DNA of 64,000 bases from Rhizobium sp. SEMIA4064 (GTDB lineage Bacteria > Pseudomonadota > Alphaproteobacteria > Rhizobiales > Rhizobiaceae): NCBI RefSeq assembly GCF_003025035.1, contig NZ_PYJN01000005.1, forward strand, positions 124,001 to 188,000, in the 5' to 3' direction. How positions within the stretch are numbered: the first letter of the stretch is position 1; each line of letters starts with the position of its first letter. Shown here one piece after another: positions 46,481 to 58,374 of the stretch. Under the pieces are notes generated by a model. The model made no database searches and had not been told where the DNA came from. It saw only the letters and a program-made list of their open reading frames with translations. The translations under genes and the position numbers were made by a program.

Positions 46481-46580
46481 GCAATTCCAGGAAAAGTGCG
46501 GAGCGTTTTTCCGTCCGGAATGCGCAAAAACAAAGGGATAGAGCGGTTTAGCGATTCCGTGAAACGCTAAACCGCTCTAG
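46481..46580. repeat. Rhizobial palindromic intergenic repeat, copy C (full form)
   Basis: First module starts GCAATTCCAGGAAAAGTGCG and ends TCCGGAATGCGC. Second module: TAGAGCGGTTTAGCG (46539-46553) and CGCTAAACCGCTCTA (46565-46579), 15-bp perfect arms, 11-nt loop. The final CTA (46577-46579) is the stop codon of the cyclase gene on the minus strand. Confidence 0.9.
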
Positions 46581-47983
46581 GGAATCGCAAAAATATCGAT
46601 CTCATCCGTAATGCCGCGAAGCGAGACGTGGTGGGTTTGCGGTTTCAAACCATGTGTCGTCAGCAATTCCGTGGCGCGTGGATTGTCGAGTACGGAACCG
46701 GTGGCGAATATCTCGTGTGAGTTCGCGAGATGTTGCACGCGAGAAGCGATGTTGACGGTCTGCCCGAAATAGTCCTGGCGCTCGTTCAGGCTGACCGCGA
46801 TGCACGGTCCCTCGTGGATGCCAATCTTGAGAAGAAGATCGTCGTTGCCGCGCTCCTTGTTGAGACTGACCATTGCTTCGCGCATCCGCATGGCGGCGAC
46901 CAATGCCCGGTCCGGCGTTGGAAACGTCGCCATTACCGCATCGCCGATGGTTTTGACGACCGCACCCGCCTCTGCGCCGACGATCTCATGCAGGATGCTG
47001 AAATGGGTTCTCACCAGATCGAAAGCGGCAAGGTCGCCAACCCTTTCATATAGGGCCGTCGAACCGCGCAAATCGGTGAACAGGAAGGTGAGACTGGTGA
47101 TCTTCAACCGCTGGTCCACGTCGATCGTGTCCGTGCGGTGGATGTCGCGGAAGGTTTGGTTCGAAAGCAGTCGCTTGGCGGTCAGGAATGGACGCCGTTG
47201 CCCCAGCAGGCCGTGCAGCACGTCGTTGGCCACGCAGATCGATGGCAATGTGCGGACTTCGGTGTGGTTCTCCATGAGAATACGCAGGGGGCCGGGTCGT
47301 AAGATCATGGGTTCGCTATGCCGGTGCATGCGATCGAACACGAGCGAGATGGTCTGCCGCTCCTTCGATGGTTCGCCTTTCACGTCCAGGAAGAGTGCCG
47401 CATGCGTCACCGGCTCGAAGATGATGACGTACTCCGCCGGCAACTGAAGCGATACGACAGCCTTTTCCCCGGCAGGCAATTCCAGCGCCTCCAGAATGAA
47501 TTGGTCGACCGTCGCCTCGTACCCCTCTTCGGGAAGGTCGACGCCCGAGCCCCAATAAATCTGGCGAAAATATTCGAGGGCTGGCAATTCATGCGGATTG
47601 TGAGCCTCGATATGGCGCACGCGCGGACTGACGGTGAAGGTAACTTCGACCATCTCGTCGAGGGTCGGCTCATAGCCGGCAGCGCAAAGCGCGCAGCTAT
47701 AGGTGTCGCTCTGAACGGTCTTCAGCGAGGTATTGGCATCCAGCACTCCACCGCAACCGGGGCACAGAACATTCCACGAGATTTCGAAGAGGCCGAGGCG
47801 AGATGCATGCAGGAAGGCGTTGATGGTCTGCTCTTCGTCGAAGCCGTGCTCGGCTGCAAAGGCAAGCGCGTTCACCCGGTTGAGCTTGCGATCGGACGCG
47901 TCAAGGACGAGCCGCTCGATGGCGTCGACGATATCCGGCCGCGCTGAATGGCGCAGCACTTCAAATAGCTGGGCTTCACTCAT
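46577..47983 (-). CDS. Class III adenylate/guanylate cyclase-domain protein
   Basis: 468 aa. A zinc ribbon is seen at about residues 74-103 (LCPGCGG and CALCAAGY), then a region like DUF5939, and the C-terminal cyclase domain from about residue 290 (LTFLFTDLRGSTALYERVGD, GAVVKTIGDAVMATF, FGQTVNIASRVQHLA). The metal-binding Asp pair (FTDLRG, IGDAVM) and the Asn/Arg region are present, so it may be catalytically active. Product, cAMP or cGMP, is not decidable. It sits between olsB and tme, which are close neighbours in Sinorhizobium meliloti as I recall. Its stop codon lies inside repeat copy C. Confidence 0.88.
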   Translation of the reverse strand: MSEAQLFEVLRHSARPDIVDAIERLVLDASDRKLNRVNALAFAAEHGFDEEQTINAFLHASRLGLFEISWNVLCPGCGGVLDANTSLKTVQSDTYSCALCAAGYEPTLDEMVEVTFTVSPRVRHIEAHNPHELPALEYFRQIYWGSGVDLPEEGYEATVDQFILEALELPAGEKAVVSLQLPAEYVIIFEPVTHAALFLDVKGEPSKERQTISLVFDRMHRHSEPMILRPGPLRILMENHTEVRTLPSICVANDVLHGLLGQRRPFLTAKRLLSNQTFRDIHRTDTIDVDQRLKITSLTFLFTDLRGSTALYERVGDLAAFDLVRTHFSILHEIVGAEAGAVVKTIGDAVMATFPTPDRALVAAMRMREAMVSLNKERGNDDLLLKIGIHEGPCIAVSLNERQDYFGQTVNIASRVQHLANSHEIFATGSVLDNPRATELLTTHGLKPQTHHVSLRGITDEIDIFAIP

Positions 47984-48062
47984 TGGCGCATCTTACACCA
48001 AATCGAAACCGCAGCCATTGGTCTTCTTGTCGCCTCGGTTTGTCACCGAGGTTACGGGACAC

Positions 48063-48209
48063 CCCCTCACCCTACCCTCTCCCTGAGGGGAGAGGGTGAG
48101 ATCGAGTTTGCTGGTAGTTCTCGCTCAAACACTGCATTGGATGAAGCGAAAGCTTGCCGTCCCCACTGAAACCACTCTCTCCCCCCCGGGGAGAGGGCAG
48201 GGTGAGGGG
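48063..48209. repeat. Inverted-repeat element of the CCCTCACCCT family
   Basis: Left arm 48063-48083 (CCCCTCACCCTACCCTCTCC plus C) pairs with right arm 48189-48209 over 21 bp with one mismatch, enclosing about 105 bp. The left arm also folds locally (CCCTCTCCC-TGA-GGGGAGAGGG). It lies between the cyclase and malic enzyme genes. A related pair is found at 58375-58587. Confidence 0.8.
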
Positions 48210-48229
48210 CTCCAGCAAAGTGTCCCCTC

Positions 48230-50515
48230 TTAACCGGCTCCATAGGCGGCAATTGCCGCCATGTTGACGATATCAGAATCCTTGGCCCCCATCGAGGTGA
48301 TCTGCACCGGCTTGTCGAGGCCGACGAGCAGCGGGCCGATAACGGTGGAGCCGCCGAGTTCCTGCAGCATTTTCGTCGAAATCGAGGCCGAGTGGAAGGC
48401 GGGCATGACCAGCACGTTGGCTGGACCGGAGAGACGCGAGAAGGGATACTGGGTCTCGATGATCTTGCGGTTCAGCGCCACATCGGCGGCCATTTCGCCG
48501 TCGAATTCGAAATTGACATAGCGCTTGTCGAGAATGTTCACCGCCTCGCGCACGCGCTCGGATCGTTCGCCCGGGGGATGGCCGAAAGTGGAGTAGGCGA
48601 GCATGGCAACGCGTGGTTCATAGCCCATGCGCCGCGCGAAACCAGCCGCTTCCTCAGCGATATCGGCCAGTTCCTCCGACGTCGGCATGTCATGAACGGC
48701 GGTATCGGCGACGATGACGGTGCGCCCGCGGGCAAGCACCAGCGACGCACCGATAACTCGGTGCCCCGGCTTGGCGTCGATGCAGCGGCGCACGTCGCCG
48801 AGCGCGGTCGAATAGTTGCGCGTCACCCCCGTCACCATACCATCGGCATCGCCGAGCGCCACCATGCAGGCGGCGAAATGGTTGCGGTCGTTGTGGATCA
48901 GGCGGGTCACATCGCGGTGCAAATAGCCTTTGCGCTGCAGCCGGGCATAGAGATAGTCGATATAGGCCTCGACACGCTTGGAAATGCGGGCGTTGACGAT
49001 CTCGAGGCCCGGCCGGCTGAGGTCGATCCCGGCGCGTTCGGCCGTGGCATGGAGCAGATCCTCGCGGCCAAGCAGGATGGCGGTGCCGAGTCCCTGGTTG
49101 GCGTAGGACAAGGCGGCGCGCATGACCTGCTCTTCCTCGGCTTCGGCAAAGACGATGCGCTTCGGATGCCGACGCACACGTTCGTAGAGTTGCGCCAGCG
49201 TAGAGGCGATCGGGTCGCGCCGGGCTGAGAGTTCGCGGGCATAGGCGGCCATGTCCGGGATCGGGCGGCGGGCGACGCCGCTTTCGATCGCCGCTTGCGC
49301 AACGGCAACCGGGATCGCCGAGATCAGGCGCGGATCGAAGGGCACGGGAATGATGTATTGCGCCCCGAAGCGCGGCCGCGCGCCCTGATAGGCGGCGACA
49401 ACATCGTCCGGCACGTCTTCGCGTGCCAGGCTGGCAAGAGCCTTGACGGCAGCGATCTTCATTTCATCGTTGATCGTCGAAGCCCGCACATCGAGCGCGC
49501 CGCGGAAGATATAAGGGAAGCCGAGGACGTTGTTCACCTGGTTCGGATAGTCGGAGCGCCCGGTCGCCATGATGGCGTCGTCGCGGATGCGGGCGACTTC
49601 CTCCGGCGTGATTTCCGGATCGGGATTGGCCATGGCGAAGATGATAGGCCTGTCCGCCATGGAGCGGATCATCTCTTCGGAGAAGGCGCCCTTCTGCGAG
49701 AGGCCGAAAACCACGTCGGCGCCCTTCATCGCTTCGGCTAGCGTGCGCTTGTCGGTTTTGACGGCATGTGCCGACTTCCACTGGTTCATGCCTTCGCTGC
49801 GGCCCTGGTAGATCACGCCCTTGGTGTCGCAGAGCACGATGTTCTCAGGATTGAAACCCATTGCCTTGATCAGCTCGACGCAGGCGATCGCGGCAGCACC
49901 GGCGCCGTTGCAGACGAGCTTGGCGGTCTTGAGGTCGCGGCCGGTCAATTCCAGCGCATTGATCAGCCCGGCGGCGGCGATGATCGCGGTGCCGTGCTGG
50001 TCGTCGTGGAAGACGGGGATGTCCATCAGCTCGCGCAGGCGCTGCTCGATGATGAAACAGTCGGGCGCCTTGATGTCCTCGAGATTGATGCCGCCGAAAG
50101 AGGGGCCGAGATAACGGACGCAGTTGATGAATTCGTCGACATTTTCGGTGTCGATTTCGAGGTCGATCGAATCGACGTCGGCAAAGCGCTTGAAGAGAAC
50201 GGACTTGCCTTCCATGACCGGCTTCGAGGCCAGTGCACCGAGATTGCCAAGGCCGAGAATGGCCGTGCCGTTGGAGATGACCGCCACCATGTTGCCGCGC
50301 GACGTATAGTCGTAAGCCGTCTGCGGATCGGCGGCGATCGCCTTCACAGGAACGGCGACGCCGGGCGAATAGGCGAGCGAAAGATCGCGCTGTGTTGCCA
50401 TCGGCTTGGTCGGATTGATTTCGAGCTTGCCGGGGCGGCCATGCTTGTGGAAGTCGAGCGCTTCCTGATCGGTAATCCCCGTTCCCGAACGCGACGTGCT
50501 GTTGGTGTCAGGCAT
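48230..50515 (-). CDS. tme: NADP-dependent malic enzyme with phosphotransacetylase-like C-terminus
   Basis: 761 aa. Malic enzyme domain, residues about 10-440: [56 protein letters not shown] (dinucleotide site) and [20 protein letters not shown]. The C-terminal 320 residues resemble phosphotransacetylase but are thought to be regulatory. It converts malate to pyruvate and CO2. The choice of tme (NADP type) over dme rests on its place beside mutS and olsB as I recall it in Sinorhizobium meliloti; cofactor cannot be proved from sequence. It is divergent from mutS. Confidence 0.92.
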   Translation of the reverse strand: MPDTNSTSRSGTGITDQEALDFHKHGRPGKLEINPTKPMATQRDLSLAYSPGVAVPVKAIAADPQTAYDYTSRGNMVAVISNGTAILGLGNLGALASKPVMEGKSVLFKRFADVDSIDLEIDTENVDEFINCVRYLGPSFGGINLEDIKAPDCFIIEQRLRELMDIPVFHDDQHGTAIIAAAGLINALELTGRDLKTAKLVCNGAGAAAIACVELIKAMGFNPENIVLCDTKGVIYQGRSEGMNQWKSAHAVKTDKRTLAEAMKGADVVFGLSQKGAFSEEMIRSMADRPIIFAMANPDPEITPEEVARIRDDAIMATGRSDYPNQVNNVLGFPYIFRGALDVRASTINDEMKIAAVKALASLAREDVPDDVVAAYQGARPRFGAQYIIPVPFDPRLISAIPVAVAQAAIESGVARRPIPDMAAYARELSARRDPIASTLAQLYERVRRHPKRIVFAEAEEEQVMRAALSYANQGLGTAILLGREDLLHATAERAGIDLSRPGLEIVNARISKRVEAYIDYLYARLQRKGYLHRDVTRLIHNDRNHFAACMVALGDADGMVTGVTRNYSTALGDVRRCIDAKPGHRVIGASLVLARGRTVIVADTAVHDMPTSEELADIAEEAAGFARRMGYEPRVAMLAYSTFGHPPGERSERVREAVNILDKRYVNFEFDGEMAADVALNRKIIETQYPFSRLSGPANVLVMPAFHSASISTKMLQELGGSTVIGPLLVGLDKPVQITSMGAKDSDIVNMAAIAAYGAG

Positions 50516-50628
50516 TGTTCCTCCAAACCTCCTGTGGGCGACCGGTCCCTCTTGCCCGATAGCTGTTGTCTTCTATAGCGGCGCGCGGGTAGGGTGGCAC
50601 CTCATTTTTTGGGAAAAACTGCACCTCC

Positions 50629-53370
50629 GTGAACGAACGAATAATTGCCAGCATCGACGCTTTCTCGGCTACCGAGCTTGCCTCGGAGGAAAGCCGCGCT
50701 TCGGCCACGCCGATGATGGAGCAATATATCGAGATCAAGGCGAACAATCCCGGTTCGCTGCTGTTCTATCGCATGGGCGATTTCTACGAGCTGTTCTTCG
50801 AGGATGCCGTCGATGCGTCGCGCGCTCTCGGCATTACGCTCACCAAGCGCGGCCAGCATATGGGCCAGGATATTCCGATGTGCGGCGTGCCGGTGCATGC
50901 CGCCGACGACTATCTGCAGAAGCTGATTTCGCTGGGTTTCCGCGTCGCGGTCTGCGAACAGGTGGAAGACCCGGCGGAGGCGAAGAAGCGCGGCGGCAAG
51001 TCGGTTGTTCGGCGCGATGTCGTCCGCCTGGTGACGCCGGGCACCATCACAGAAGAAAAGCTGCTCTCGCCCTCGGAATCCAACTATCTGATGGCGCTCG
51101 CCCGCATTCGCGGCGGCTCTGAGCCGCAACTGGCGCTTGCCTGGATCGATATTTCGACCGGCGTTTTCCGTCTGGCCGAGACGGAGCCTTCGCGGCTGCT
51201 CGCCGATATCCTGCGCATCGATCCGCGCGAGCTGATTCTCCCAGATACGATATTCCACGATCCCGAGCTGAAGCCGGTCTTCGACGTGCTCGGCCGTACG
51301 GCGGTGCCGCAGCCGGCCGTGCTTTTCGACAGTGCCAGCGCCGAAGGGCGTATCACGCGGTACTTCGAAGTCTCGACACTCGATGGTTTCGGTTCGTTCA
51401 CGCGCGCCGAGCTTGCCGCCGCGGCCGCGGCCATTGCCTATGTGGAGAAGACGCAGATCGCCGAGCGGCCGCCGCTTGGCCTGCCGGAGCGCGAAAGCGG
51501 CGCCTCGACATTGTTCATCGATCCCGCCACCCGCGCCAATCTCGAACTGGTGCGCACGCTTTCCGGCGATCGCAACGGCTCGCTCTTGCGAGCGATCGAC
51601 AGGACAGTGACCGGCGGCGGTGCGCGTCTGCTGGCCGAGCGGTTGATGTCGCCGTTGACCGCTCCGGGGCGTATCAACGAACGGCTGGATTCGATCGGCT
51701 TCCTTGCCGAAGAGCCCTCGCTTTGCAGCGATCTCAGGACGGCGCTGAAACACGTACCGGATATGCCGCGCGCCCTGTCTCGCCTAGCGCTCGACCGCGG
51801 TGGCCCGCGCGATCTCTGGGCGATCCGCCAAGGCCTCGGTTCCGCCGCCGGTGTTGCCGATCTGCTTGGGGCCGCCTTGCTTCCCGCCGAACTGGGAGCG
51901 GCCCTTGCCGGGCTCCGCGCATTGCCCGCCGATCTCGAAGCGCTGCTCGCCGGCATGCTCGCCGACGAATTGCCGCTGTTGAAGCGCGACGGCGGGTTCC
52001 TGCGGGAAAGGGCGAATGCCGAGCTGGACGAAGTCCGCGCGCTGCGCGACCAGTCGCGCCGGGTCATTGCCGGGTTGCAACTGCAATATGCCGAGGAAAC
52101 CGGCATCAAATCGCTGAAGATCAAGCACAACAACGTGCTCGGCTACTTCATCGAGGTCACGGCCGGCAATGCCGGGCCGATGACGGAGACTGCCGAAGCC
52201 AAGGCGCGTTTCATCCACCGCCAGACCATGGCGAATGCCATGCGCTTCACCACGACAGAGCTTGCCGATCTCGAAAGCCGCATCGCCAATGCCGCCGACA
52301 AGGCGCTCGCGATCGAGTTGGCGGCCTTCGACCGCATGGTCGCAGCCGTCGTCGCCGAGGCGGAGGCGATCAAGGCCGGCGCCCGTGCGCTATCGGTGAT
52401 CGACGTCGCGGCCGGGCTGGCATTGCTTGCCGAGGAACAGGCCTATTGCCGGCCGCTGGTCGATGACTCCAGGATGTTTGCGATTGGTGGCGGCCGCCAT
52501 CCCGTCGTCGAGCAGGCATTGCGCCGGCAGGCGGGTGGCCCCTTCGTCGCCAACAATTGCGACCTGTCGCCGACGGCGGACGGCAAGGACGGCGCGATCT
52601 GGCTGCTGACCGGCCCGAACATGGGCGGTAAATCGACCTTCCTGCGCCAGAACGCGCTGATTGCCGTGCTTGCACAGATGGGGTCGTTTGTGCCCGCTGC
52701 CTCTGCCCATATCGGCATTGTCGACCGGCTGTTCTCGCGCGTCGGCGCTTCGGACGATCTGGCGCGCGGCCGCTCCACCTTCATGGTCGAGATGGTCGAG
52801 ACGGCGGCGATCCTCAACCAGGCGACGGACCGGTCGTTGGTCATCCTCGATGAAATCGGCCGTGGTACTGCGACTTTCGACGGTCTCTCCATCGCCTGGG
52901 CGGCGGTCGAGCACCTGCATGAGGCCAACAGGTGCCGGGGTCTCTTCGCCACCCATTTCCATGAGCTGACGGTGTTGTCGGAAAAGCTTGGCCGGCTCTC
53001 GAATGCGACGATGCGTGTCAAGGAGTGGGATGGTGACGTGATCTTCCTGCACGAGGTCGGACCGGGCGCGGCCGATCGCTCCTACGGCATCCAGGTGGCG
53101 CGGCTCGCCGGCCTGCCGGCTTCGGTGGTGGCGCGCGCCCGCGACGTTCTGACGCGCCTGGAAGATGCCGACCGCAAAAACCCTGCGAGCCAACTGATCG
53201 ACGACCTGCCGCTCTTCCAGGTCGCGGTTCGCCGCGAGGAAGTGGCTGGCCGGCGCGGGCCGTCCAAGGTAGAGGAGGCGCTGAAGGCGCTCGATCTTGA
53301 CGATTTGACGCCGCGTGCGGCTCTCGACGCACTTTACGAACTGAAGAAGACCCTGAACAAGGCCGGCTGA
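50629..53370 (+). CDS. mutS: MutS, DNA mismatch recognition ATPase
   Basis: 913 aa. Mismatch-binding Phe-x-Glu is in [18 protein letters not shown]. Walker A is [17 protein letters not shown] and the ABC signature region follows ([34 protein letters not shown]). It starts methyl-independent mismatch repair with MutL. The start is GTG 50629 with ACCTCC-type context; [11 protein letters not shown] matches the rhizobial start. Divergent from tme. A small unknown gene follows after 27 bp, then glnD. Confidence 0.97.
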   Translation: MNERIIASIDAFSATELASEESRASATPMMEQYIEIKANNPGSLLFYRMGDFYELFFEDAVDASRALGITLTKRGQHMGQDIPMCGVPVHAADDYLQKLISLGFRVAVCEQVEDPAEAKKRGGKSVVRRDVVRLVTPGTITEEKLLSPSESNYLMALARIRGGSEPQLALAWIDISTGVFRLAETEPSRLLADILRIDPRELILPDTIFHDPELKPVFDVLGRTAVPQPAVLFDSASAEGRITRYFEVSTLDGFGSFTRAELAAAAAAIAYVEKTQIAERPPLGLPERESGASTLFIDPATRANLELVRTLSGDRNGSLLRAIDRTVTGGGARLLAERLMSPLTAPGRINERLDSIGFLAEEPSLCSDLRTALKHVPDMPRALSRLALDRGGPRDLWAIRQGLGSAAGVADLLGAALLPAELGAALAGLRALPADLEALLAGMLADELPLLKRDGGFLRERANAELDEVRALRDQSRRVIAGLQLQYAEETGIKSLKIKHNNVLGYFIEVTAGNAGPMTETAEAKARFIHRQTMANAMRFTTTELADLESRIANAADKALAIELAAFDRMVAAVVAEAEAIKAGARALSVIDVAAGLALLAEEQAYCRPLVDDSRMFAIGGGRHPVVEQALRRQAGGPFVANNCDLSPTADGKDGAIWLLTGPNMGGKSTFLRQNALIAVLAQMGSFVPAASAHIGIVDRLFSRVGASDDLARGRSTFMVEMVETAAILNQATDRSLVILDEIGRGTATFDGLSIAWAAVEHLHEANRCRGLFATHFHELTVLSEKLGRLSNATMRVKEWDGDVIFLHEVGPGAADRSYGIQVARLAGLPASVVARARDVLTRLEDADRKNPASQLIDDLPLFQVAVRREEVAGRRGPSKVEEALKALDLDDLTPRAALDALYELKKTLNKAG

Positions 53371-53397
53371 TAACAGGCGATTTCCAAGGATAATCCG

Positions 53398-53691
53398 ATG
53401 CATATCGAACATCTTCTCGCCGAGGTCCGCATTCTCGCCGAACGTTTTTCTCCGATCGCCGCTCGCGGCAAGATCTGTGGCGAGGGTGACGCGCCGGACT
53501 GCGAATCCGATCGCGGACTTCTGAATATAGCCCTGTCCTGCAGCCGGATTTCCGACATCAGCTCGAGGATCGCCAAGGCCGGCTATTGGGAGTGCGAGCG
53601 GGAAATGTTGATGCAGATCGGCGCCCAATCGCGAAATATATTATATAGCATCAACGAACTCAGACGGTCGCTTGAGCTGCCGCAGCCCTAA
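53398..53691 (+). CDS. Hypothetical protein between mutS and glnD
   Basis: 97 aa, acidic to neutral, predicted mostly helical, no signal peptide and no transmembrane segment. It has three Cys (GKICGEGDAPDCES, ALSCSRISD) and a further one (YWECER). I recognise no family. It begins 27 bp after the mutS stop on the same strand, with CAAGGATAA upstream of the ATG, and leads to glnD after about 155 bp. Its codon use is like that of its neighbours. It may be a small rhizobial-specific gene. Confidence 0.6.
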   Translation: MHIEHLLAEVRILAERFSPIAARGKICGEGDAPDCESDRGLLNIALSCSRISDISSRIAKAGYWECEREMLMQIGAQSRNILYSINELRRSLELPQP

Positions 53692-53847
53692 AACTGCCGA
53701 TTTCTGCATCGACAGCCGTCGCCCTTCGTCAACGTTGACCGATAGAACTCCCGGAGCCGCTCACCCGGGAAATTTGGTCTAGGCTGAATTATGCGGATTC
53801 GGGCGTAGAATGCCTGTGTCAATCGCCGGGCAAAGAGGCTATAGCGC

Positions 53848-56769
53848 ATGCAGACGAAAAGACAGGCGCGCCGGCAATGGGCCGCGGTCAATGAACAGGA
53901 TCCCGGTCGGCCGAGCATGGTAAAGCATGAGATCGATTTTTCCGTCATTCTCGACGTTTCTGCGCTGAGGGCGGAATGCGAGACCCTCGCCAAGCGTCAT
54001 GAGGACAAGAAGGATGAGCGCTCCGCCCTTCTCGCCTTGTTGAAGAAGGCGAGCCAGGAGGGCCGCGAAAAGGCGCGCCGTCTGCTTTCGGAAGACGGCA
54101 GCGGGCTCGAATGCGCGTACCGCATTTCCTGGCTGCAGGACCAGATCATCACCGTTCTCTATGACTTCACGGTCCACCACGTCCATCCGAAGCAGAAGGG
54201 CAACTTCGCGATCACCGCTGTCGGCGGCTATGGCCGAGACACATTGGCGCCCGGCTCGGACATCGACCTTCTGTTCCTCTTCCAGCCGAAGCCGGAGGAC
54301 GAGACGCACAAGGCGGTCGAATTCATTCTCTATATGCTCTGGGACATGGGCTTCAAGGTCGGCCACGCCACCCGCACCGTCGAAGAATGCATGCGCCAGG
54401 CAAAGTCCGACATGACGGTGCGCACCGCCATCCTCGAAACGCGCTATATCTGCGGCAGCGAACCCTTGGCGGGTGAACTGGAAACGCGTTTCGACAAGGA
54501 AATCGTCACCAACACGGGCCCGGAATTCATCGCCGCCAAGCTTGCCGAGCGCGACGAACGTCATCGCAAAGCCGGCGATACCCGCTATCTGGTCGAGCCG
54601 AACGTCAAGGAAGGCAAGGGCGGTCTGCGTGACCTGCATACGCTCTTCTGGATCTCGAAATATTATTATCACGTCCGTGATCCCGCCGATCTGGTGAAGC
54701 TCGGCGTGCTCTCGAAGCAGGAATACCGTCTTTTCCAGAAGTCCGAGGATTTCCTCTGGGCGGTGCGCTGCCACATGCACTTCCTGACCGGCAAGGCGGA
54801 GGAGCGGCTCTCCTTCGACATCCAGCGCGAGATTGCCGAGGCGCTTGGCTATCACGCCCGTCCCGGTCTTTCCGCCGTCGAGCGCTTCATGAAGCACTAC
54901 TTCCTCGTTGCCAAGGATGTCGGCGATCTCACCCGTATCCTCTGCGCAGCGCTTGAGGACCAGCAGGCCAAGGCGACGCCGGGCCTGACCGGCGTCCTCA
55001 GCCGCTTCACCCACCGTTCACGCAAGATTCCTGGGACGCTCGAATTCGTCGAGGATCGCGGCCGCATCGCGCTTGCCAATCCCGATGTTTTCAAGCGCGA
55101 TCCGGTAAGCCTGATCCGGCTGTTCTTCGTTGCCGATATCAATGGGCTGGAGTTTCATCCCGACGCGTTGAAGCGCGTCACCCGTTCGCTGGGGCTGATC
55201 GACAACGACCTGCGCGAAAACGAGGAGGCGAACCGTCTTTTCCTGGCGATCCTTACCTCGAAGCGCGATCCGGCGCTGATCCTGCGTCGTATGAACGAGG
55301 CCGGCGTGCTCGGCCGGTTCATTCCGGAATTCGGCAAGATCGTCTCGATGATGCAGTTCAACATGTATCATCACTACACGGTCGATGAGCACCTGATCCG
55401 CGCCGTCGACGTGCTTTCAGAGATCGACAAGGGCAAGGCGGAAGATACCCATCCGCTGACCAACAAGCTGATGCCGAATATCGAGGACCGCGACGCGCTT
55501 TATGTCGCCGTTCTGCTGCACGACATCGCCAAGGGCCGCGAGGAAGATCACTCCGAGGCCGGCGCCAAGGTGGCGCGCAAGCTTTGCCCGCGTTTCGGCC
55601 TGACGCCGAAGCAGACGGAGCTGGTCGTCTGGTTGATTGCGGAGCATCTGACCATGTCGATGGTCGCCCAGACTCGCGACCTGACCGACCGCAAGACCAT
55701 CATCGATTTTGCCGACCGGGTGCAGTCGCTCGACCGGCTGAAGATGCTGCTGATCCTGACGGTATGCGACATTCGCGCCGTTGGCCCCGGTGTATGGAAC
55801 GGCTGGAAGGGCCAGCTTCTGCGCACGCTTTACTACGAGACCGAACTACTGCTCGCCGGCGGTTTCTCGGAAGTGTCGCGCAAGGAGCGGGCTGAAGAGG
55901 CCGCCAAAGCGCTCGAAAAGGCGCTGGGAGACTGGAGCCAGAAAGACCGCAAGGCCTATGTCAAGCTGCACTACCAGCCCTATCTCCTCTCGGTGCCGTT
56001 AGAAGATCAGATCCGCCATACGCAATTCATTCGCCAGACCGACAAATCCGGCCAGGTGCTCGCGACCATGGTGCGCACCGACAGTTTCCACGCCATCACC
56101 GAAATCACCGTGCTCTCGCCGGACCATCCGCGCCTCCTGACGGTTATCGCCGGCGCCTGTGCTGCCGCGGGCGCCAATATTGCCGATGCGCAGATTTTCA
56201 CGACGTCCGACGGTCGTGCGCTCGACACGATCCATGTCAGCCGCGAATTCCCCGACGATGCGGACGAGCTGCGGCGTGCCGGCACCATCGGCAAGATGAT
56301 CGAGGACGTGCTTGCCGGCCGCAAGCGCCTGCCGGAAGTCATCGCCACCCGCACCAAGAATCGCCGCAAAAACAAGGCTTTCGTCATCCCGCCATCGGTG
56401 ACGATCTCCAACAGCCTGTCGAACAAGTTCACCGTCATTGAAGTGGAATGCCTCGACCGCCCCGGCCTCCTGTCGGAAATCACTGCGGTCCTTTCGGACC
56501 TGTCGCTCGACATCCAGTCGGCGCGCATCACCACCTTCGGCGAAAAAGTCATCGATAGCTTCTACGTGACCGATCTCGTCGGACAGAAAATCTCCAACGA
56601 AAACAAACGAGCCAATATCACCGCGCGTCTGAAGGCCGTGATGGCCGGCGAGGAGGATGAGGTGCGTGAGCGCATGCCGTCCGGCATCATCGCGCCCGCC
56701 GCCACGCGTTCCTCCGCCGTTGAAAAGCTCGATACTGAAACTGAAAAGAAAGCCGGTTCAGCCGCATGA
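53848..56769 (+). CDS. glnD: GlnD, bifunctional PII uridylyltransferase/uridylyl-removing enzyme
   Basis: 973 aa. Nucleotidyltransferase motif [20 protein letters not shown] at about residues 127-146, PII-uridylyl-transferase region, HD hydrolase near residue 555 ([17 protein letters not shown]) and two ACT domains at the C-terminus ([40 protein letters not shown]) which sense glutamine. It modifies PII proteins GlnB/GlnK and sets nitrogen status. ATG 53848 has AAGAGG upstream; ATG 53917 (MVKHEIDF) is a plausible later start. murJ overlaps its end by four bases. Confidence 0.96.
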   Translation: MQTKRQARRQWAAVNEQDPGRPSMVKHEIDFSVILDVSALRAECETLAKRHEDKKDERSALLALLKKASQEGREKARRLLSEDGSGLECAYRISWLQDQIITVLYDFTVHHVHPKQKGNFAITAVGGYGRDTLAPGSDIDLLFLFQPKPEDETHKAVEFILYMLWDMGFKVGHATRTVEECMRQAKSDMTVRTAILETRYICGSEPLAGELETRFDKEIVTNTGPEFIAAKLAERDERHRKAGDTRYLVEPNVKEGKGGLRDLHTLFWISKYYYHVRDPADLVKLGVLSKQEYRLFQKSEDFLWAVRCHMHFLTGKAEERLSFDIQREIAEALGYHARPGLSAVERFMKHYFLVAKDVGDLTRILCAALEDQQAKATPGLTGVLSRFTHRSRKIPGTLEFVEDRGRIALANPDVFKRDPVSLIRLFFVADINGLEFHPDALKRVTRSLGLIDNDLRENEEANRLFLAILTSKRDPALILRRMNEAGVLGRFIPEFGKIVSMMQFNMYHHYTVDEHLIRAVDVLSEIDKGKAEDTHPLTNKLMPNIEDRDALYVAVLLHDIAKGREEDHSEAGAKVARKLCPRFGLTPKQTELVVWLIAEHLTMSMVAQTRDLTDRKTIIDFADRVQSLDRLKMLLILTVCDIRAVGPGVWNGWKGQLLRTLYYETELLLAGGFSEVSRKERAEEAAKALEKALGDWSQKDRKAYVKLHYQPYLLSVPLEDQIRHTQFIRQTDKSGQVLATMVRTDSFHAITEITVLSPDHPRLLTVIAGACAAAGANIADAQIFTTSDGRALDTIHVSREFPDDADELRRAGTIGKMIEDVLAGRKRLPEVIATRTKNRRKNKAFVIPPSVTISNSLSNKFTVIEVECLDRPGLLSEITAVLSDLSLDIQSARITTFGEKVIDSFYVTDLVGQKISNENKRANITARLKAVMAGEEDEVRERMPSGIIAPAATRSSAVEKLDTETEKKAGSAA

Positions 56770-58367
56770 GCCTCGTCAAGAAATTCATCACCGTCGGCGG
56801 CGCGACGCTCGGCAGCCGCGTCTTCGGGTTCGCACGCGAAACGCTGATGGCCGCCGCCCTCGGCACGGGGCCAATGGCCGACGTGTTCTATGCTGCCTTC
56901 CGCTTTCCGAATCTCTTCCGCCGCCTCTTCGCCGAGGGCGCCTTCAACGCCGCCTTCGTGCCGCTCTTCGCCAAGGAGATCGAGGCGAACGGCATCGAGG
57001 GTGCCAAGCGCTTTTCCGAAGAAGTCTTCGGCGTTCTCTTCTCGGTCCTGCTGCTGATCACCATCGTCATGGAACTGGGCATGCCGCTCCTGGTGCGTTG
57101 GGTCATCGCGCCTGGTTTCGCCGACGATGCCGAGAAATTCGACCTGACGGTCCGGCTGGCCGCCGTGATGTTCCCCTATCTCATGTCGATGTCGCTGACG
57201 GCGATGATGAGCGGCATGCTGAATTCGCTGCATCATTTCTTCGCCGCCGCCGTGGCTCCGATCTTCCTCAACCTGGTGATGATCAGCGCGCTGTTCTACG
57301 CGATCTATTTCGGCGCCGATCCGCTGGCCACCGCCTGGTACCTGTCCTGGTCGGTGCTGGTGGCAGGCGTGCTGCAACTGGCCGTCGTCTATATCGGCGT
57401 GCGCCATGCCGGCATCAATATCGGCCTGCGCTTTCCGCGCTTCACGCCCAATGTCAAGCGGCTCCTGCTTCTCGCCATCCCTGCGGCCATCACCGGCGGC
57501 GTCACCCAGATCAATCTGGTAATCGGCCAGGCGATCGCCTCGGGCAAGGAAGGCGCGATCGCCGCCCTGCAATATGCAGACCGCATCTACCAGCTACCGC
57601 TCGGCGTCGTCGGCGTCGCGGTCGGAATCGTGCTTCTGCCGGAACTGGCCCGTTCGCTGAAGTCAGGCCATATCAAGGAAGCCGCCAATATCCAGAACCG
57701 CTCGATCGAATTCGTGCTGTTCCTGACCCTGCCGGCCGCTGTCGCCCTCTGGCTTCTCTCCGACGATATCATCCGCGTGCTTTACGAGCGTGGCGCCTTT
57801 AACGCGAACAATACAACGCTGGTCGGCTCCATCCTCGCCATCTTCGGCCTGGGCCTGCCGGCTTTCGTGCTGATCAAGGCGCTGCAACCCGGCTTTTATG
57901 CCCGCGAAGATACCAAATCGCCGATGCGCTACACGGCGGTCGCCGTCTTCGTCAATTCGGCGCTGTCCATCCTACTTTTCCCGGTGCTGGCTGAACGCGG
58001 CATTGCGCTCGCCGAGGCGGTTGCCGGATGGCTGAACGCTGTGCAGCTCTTCGTCGTGCTCTATCGCCGCGGACATCTCGCCTGGGAATGGTCGCTGGCA
58101 CGCCGTACCGTCATGCTGCTCGTCTCCTCCGCCGTCATGGGCGGCGTCATCATATATTTGTCGCATCGCTGGGAGCCGCTTTTGGGGTCCGGCTCGACGC
58201 TGCTCATCAAGACCGGCGTCCTGGGCTTGCTCATATTGATTGCGATGGTGGTGTATTTCGTTGTCGCCTTCCTGATCGGCGGCGTGGATTTGGGCATGAT
58301 CCGCCGCAACATCAACCGCAAGCCGCCAGCTCCTGCGCCGGACGCAAAAGCGGTGAATGGGGAGTAA
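56766..58367 (+). CDS. murJ: MurJ (MviN), lipid II flippase
   Basis: 533 aa with about 14 hydrophobic segments. Family markers: [40 protein letters not shown] and [20 protein letters not shown]. It moves the peptidoglycan precursor lipid II across the inner membrane. The start overlaps the glnD stop by four bases (ATGA), so they are coupled. A pair of inverted repeats follows. Confidence 0.96.
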   Translation: MSLVKKFITVGGATLGSRVFGFARETLMAAALGTGPMADVFYAAFRFPNLFRRLFAEGAFNAAFVPLFAKEIEANGIEGAKRFSEEVFGVLFSVLLLITIVMELGMPLLVRWVIAPGFADDAEKFDLTVRLAAVMFPYLMSMSLTAMMSGMLNSLHHFFAAAVAPIFLNLVMISALFYAIYFGADPLATAWYLSWSVLVAGVLQLAVVYIGVRHAGINIGLRFPRFTPNVKRLLLLAIPAAITGGVTQINLVIGQAIASGKEGAIAALQYADRIYQLPLGVVGVAVGIVLLPELARSLKSGHIKEAANIQNRSIEFVLFLTLPAAVALWLLSDDIIRVLYERGAFNANNTTLVGSILAIFGLGLPAFVLIKALQPGFYAREDTKSPMRYTAVAVFVNSALSILLFPVLAERGIALAEAVAGWLNAVQLFVVLYRRGHLAWEWSLARRTVMLLVSSAVMGGVIIYLSHRWEPLLGSGSTLLIKTGVLGLLILIAMVVYFVVAFLIGGVDLGMIRRNINRKPPAPAPDAKAVNGE

Positions 58368-58374
58368 GCAAGTT

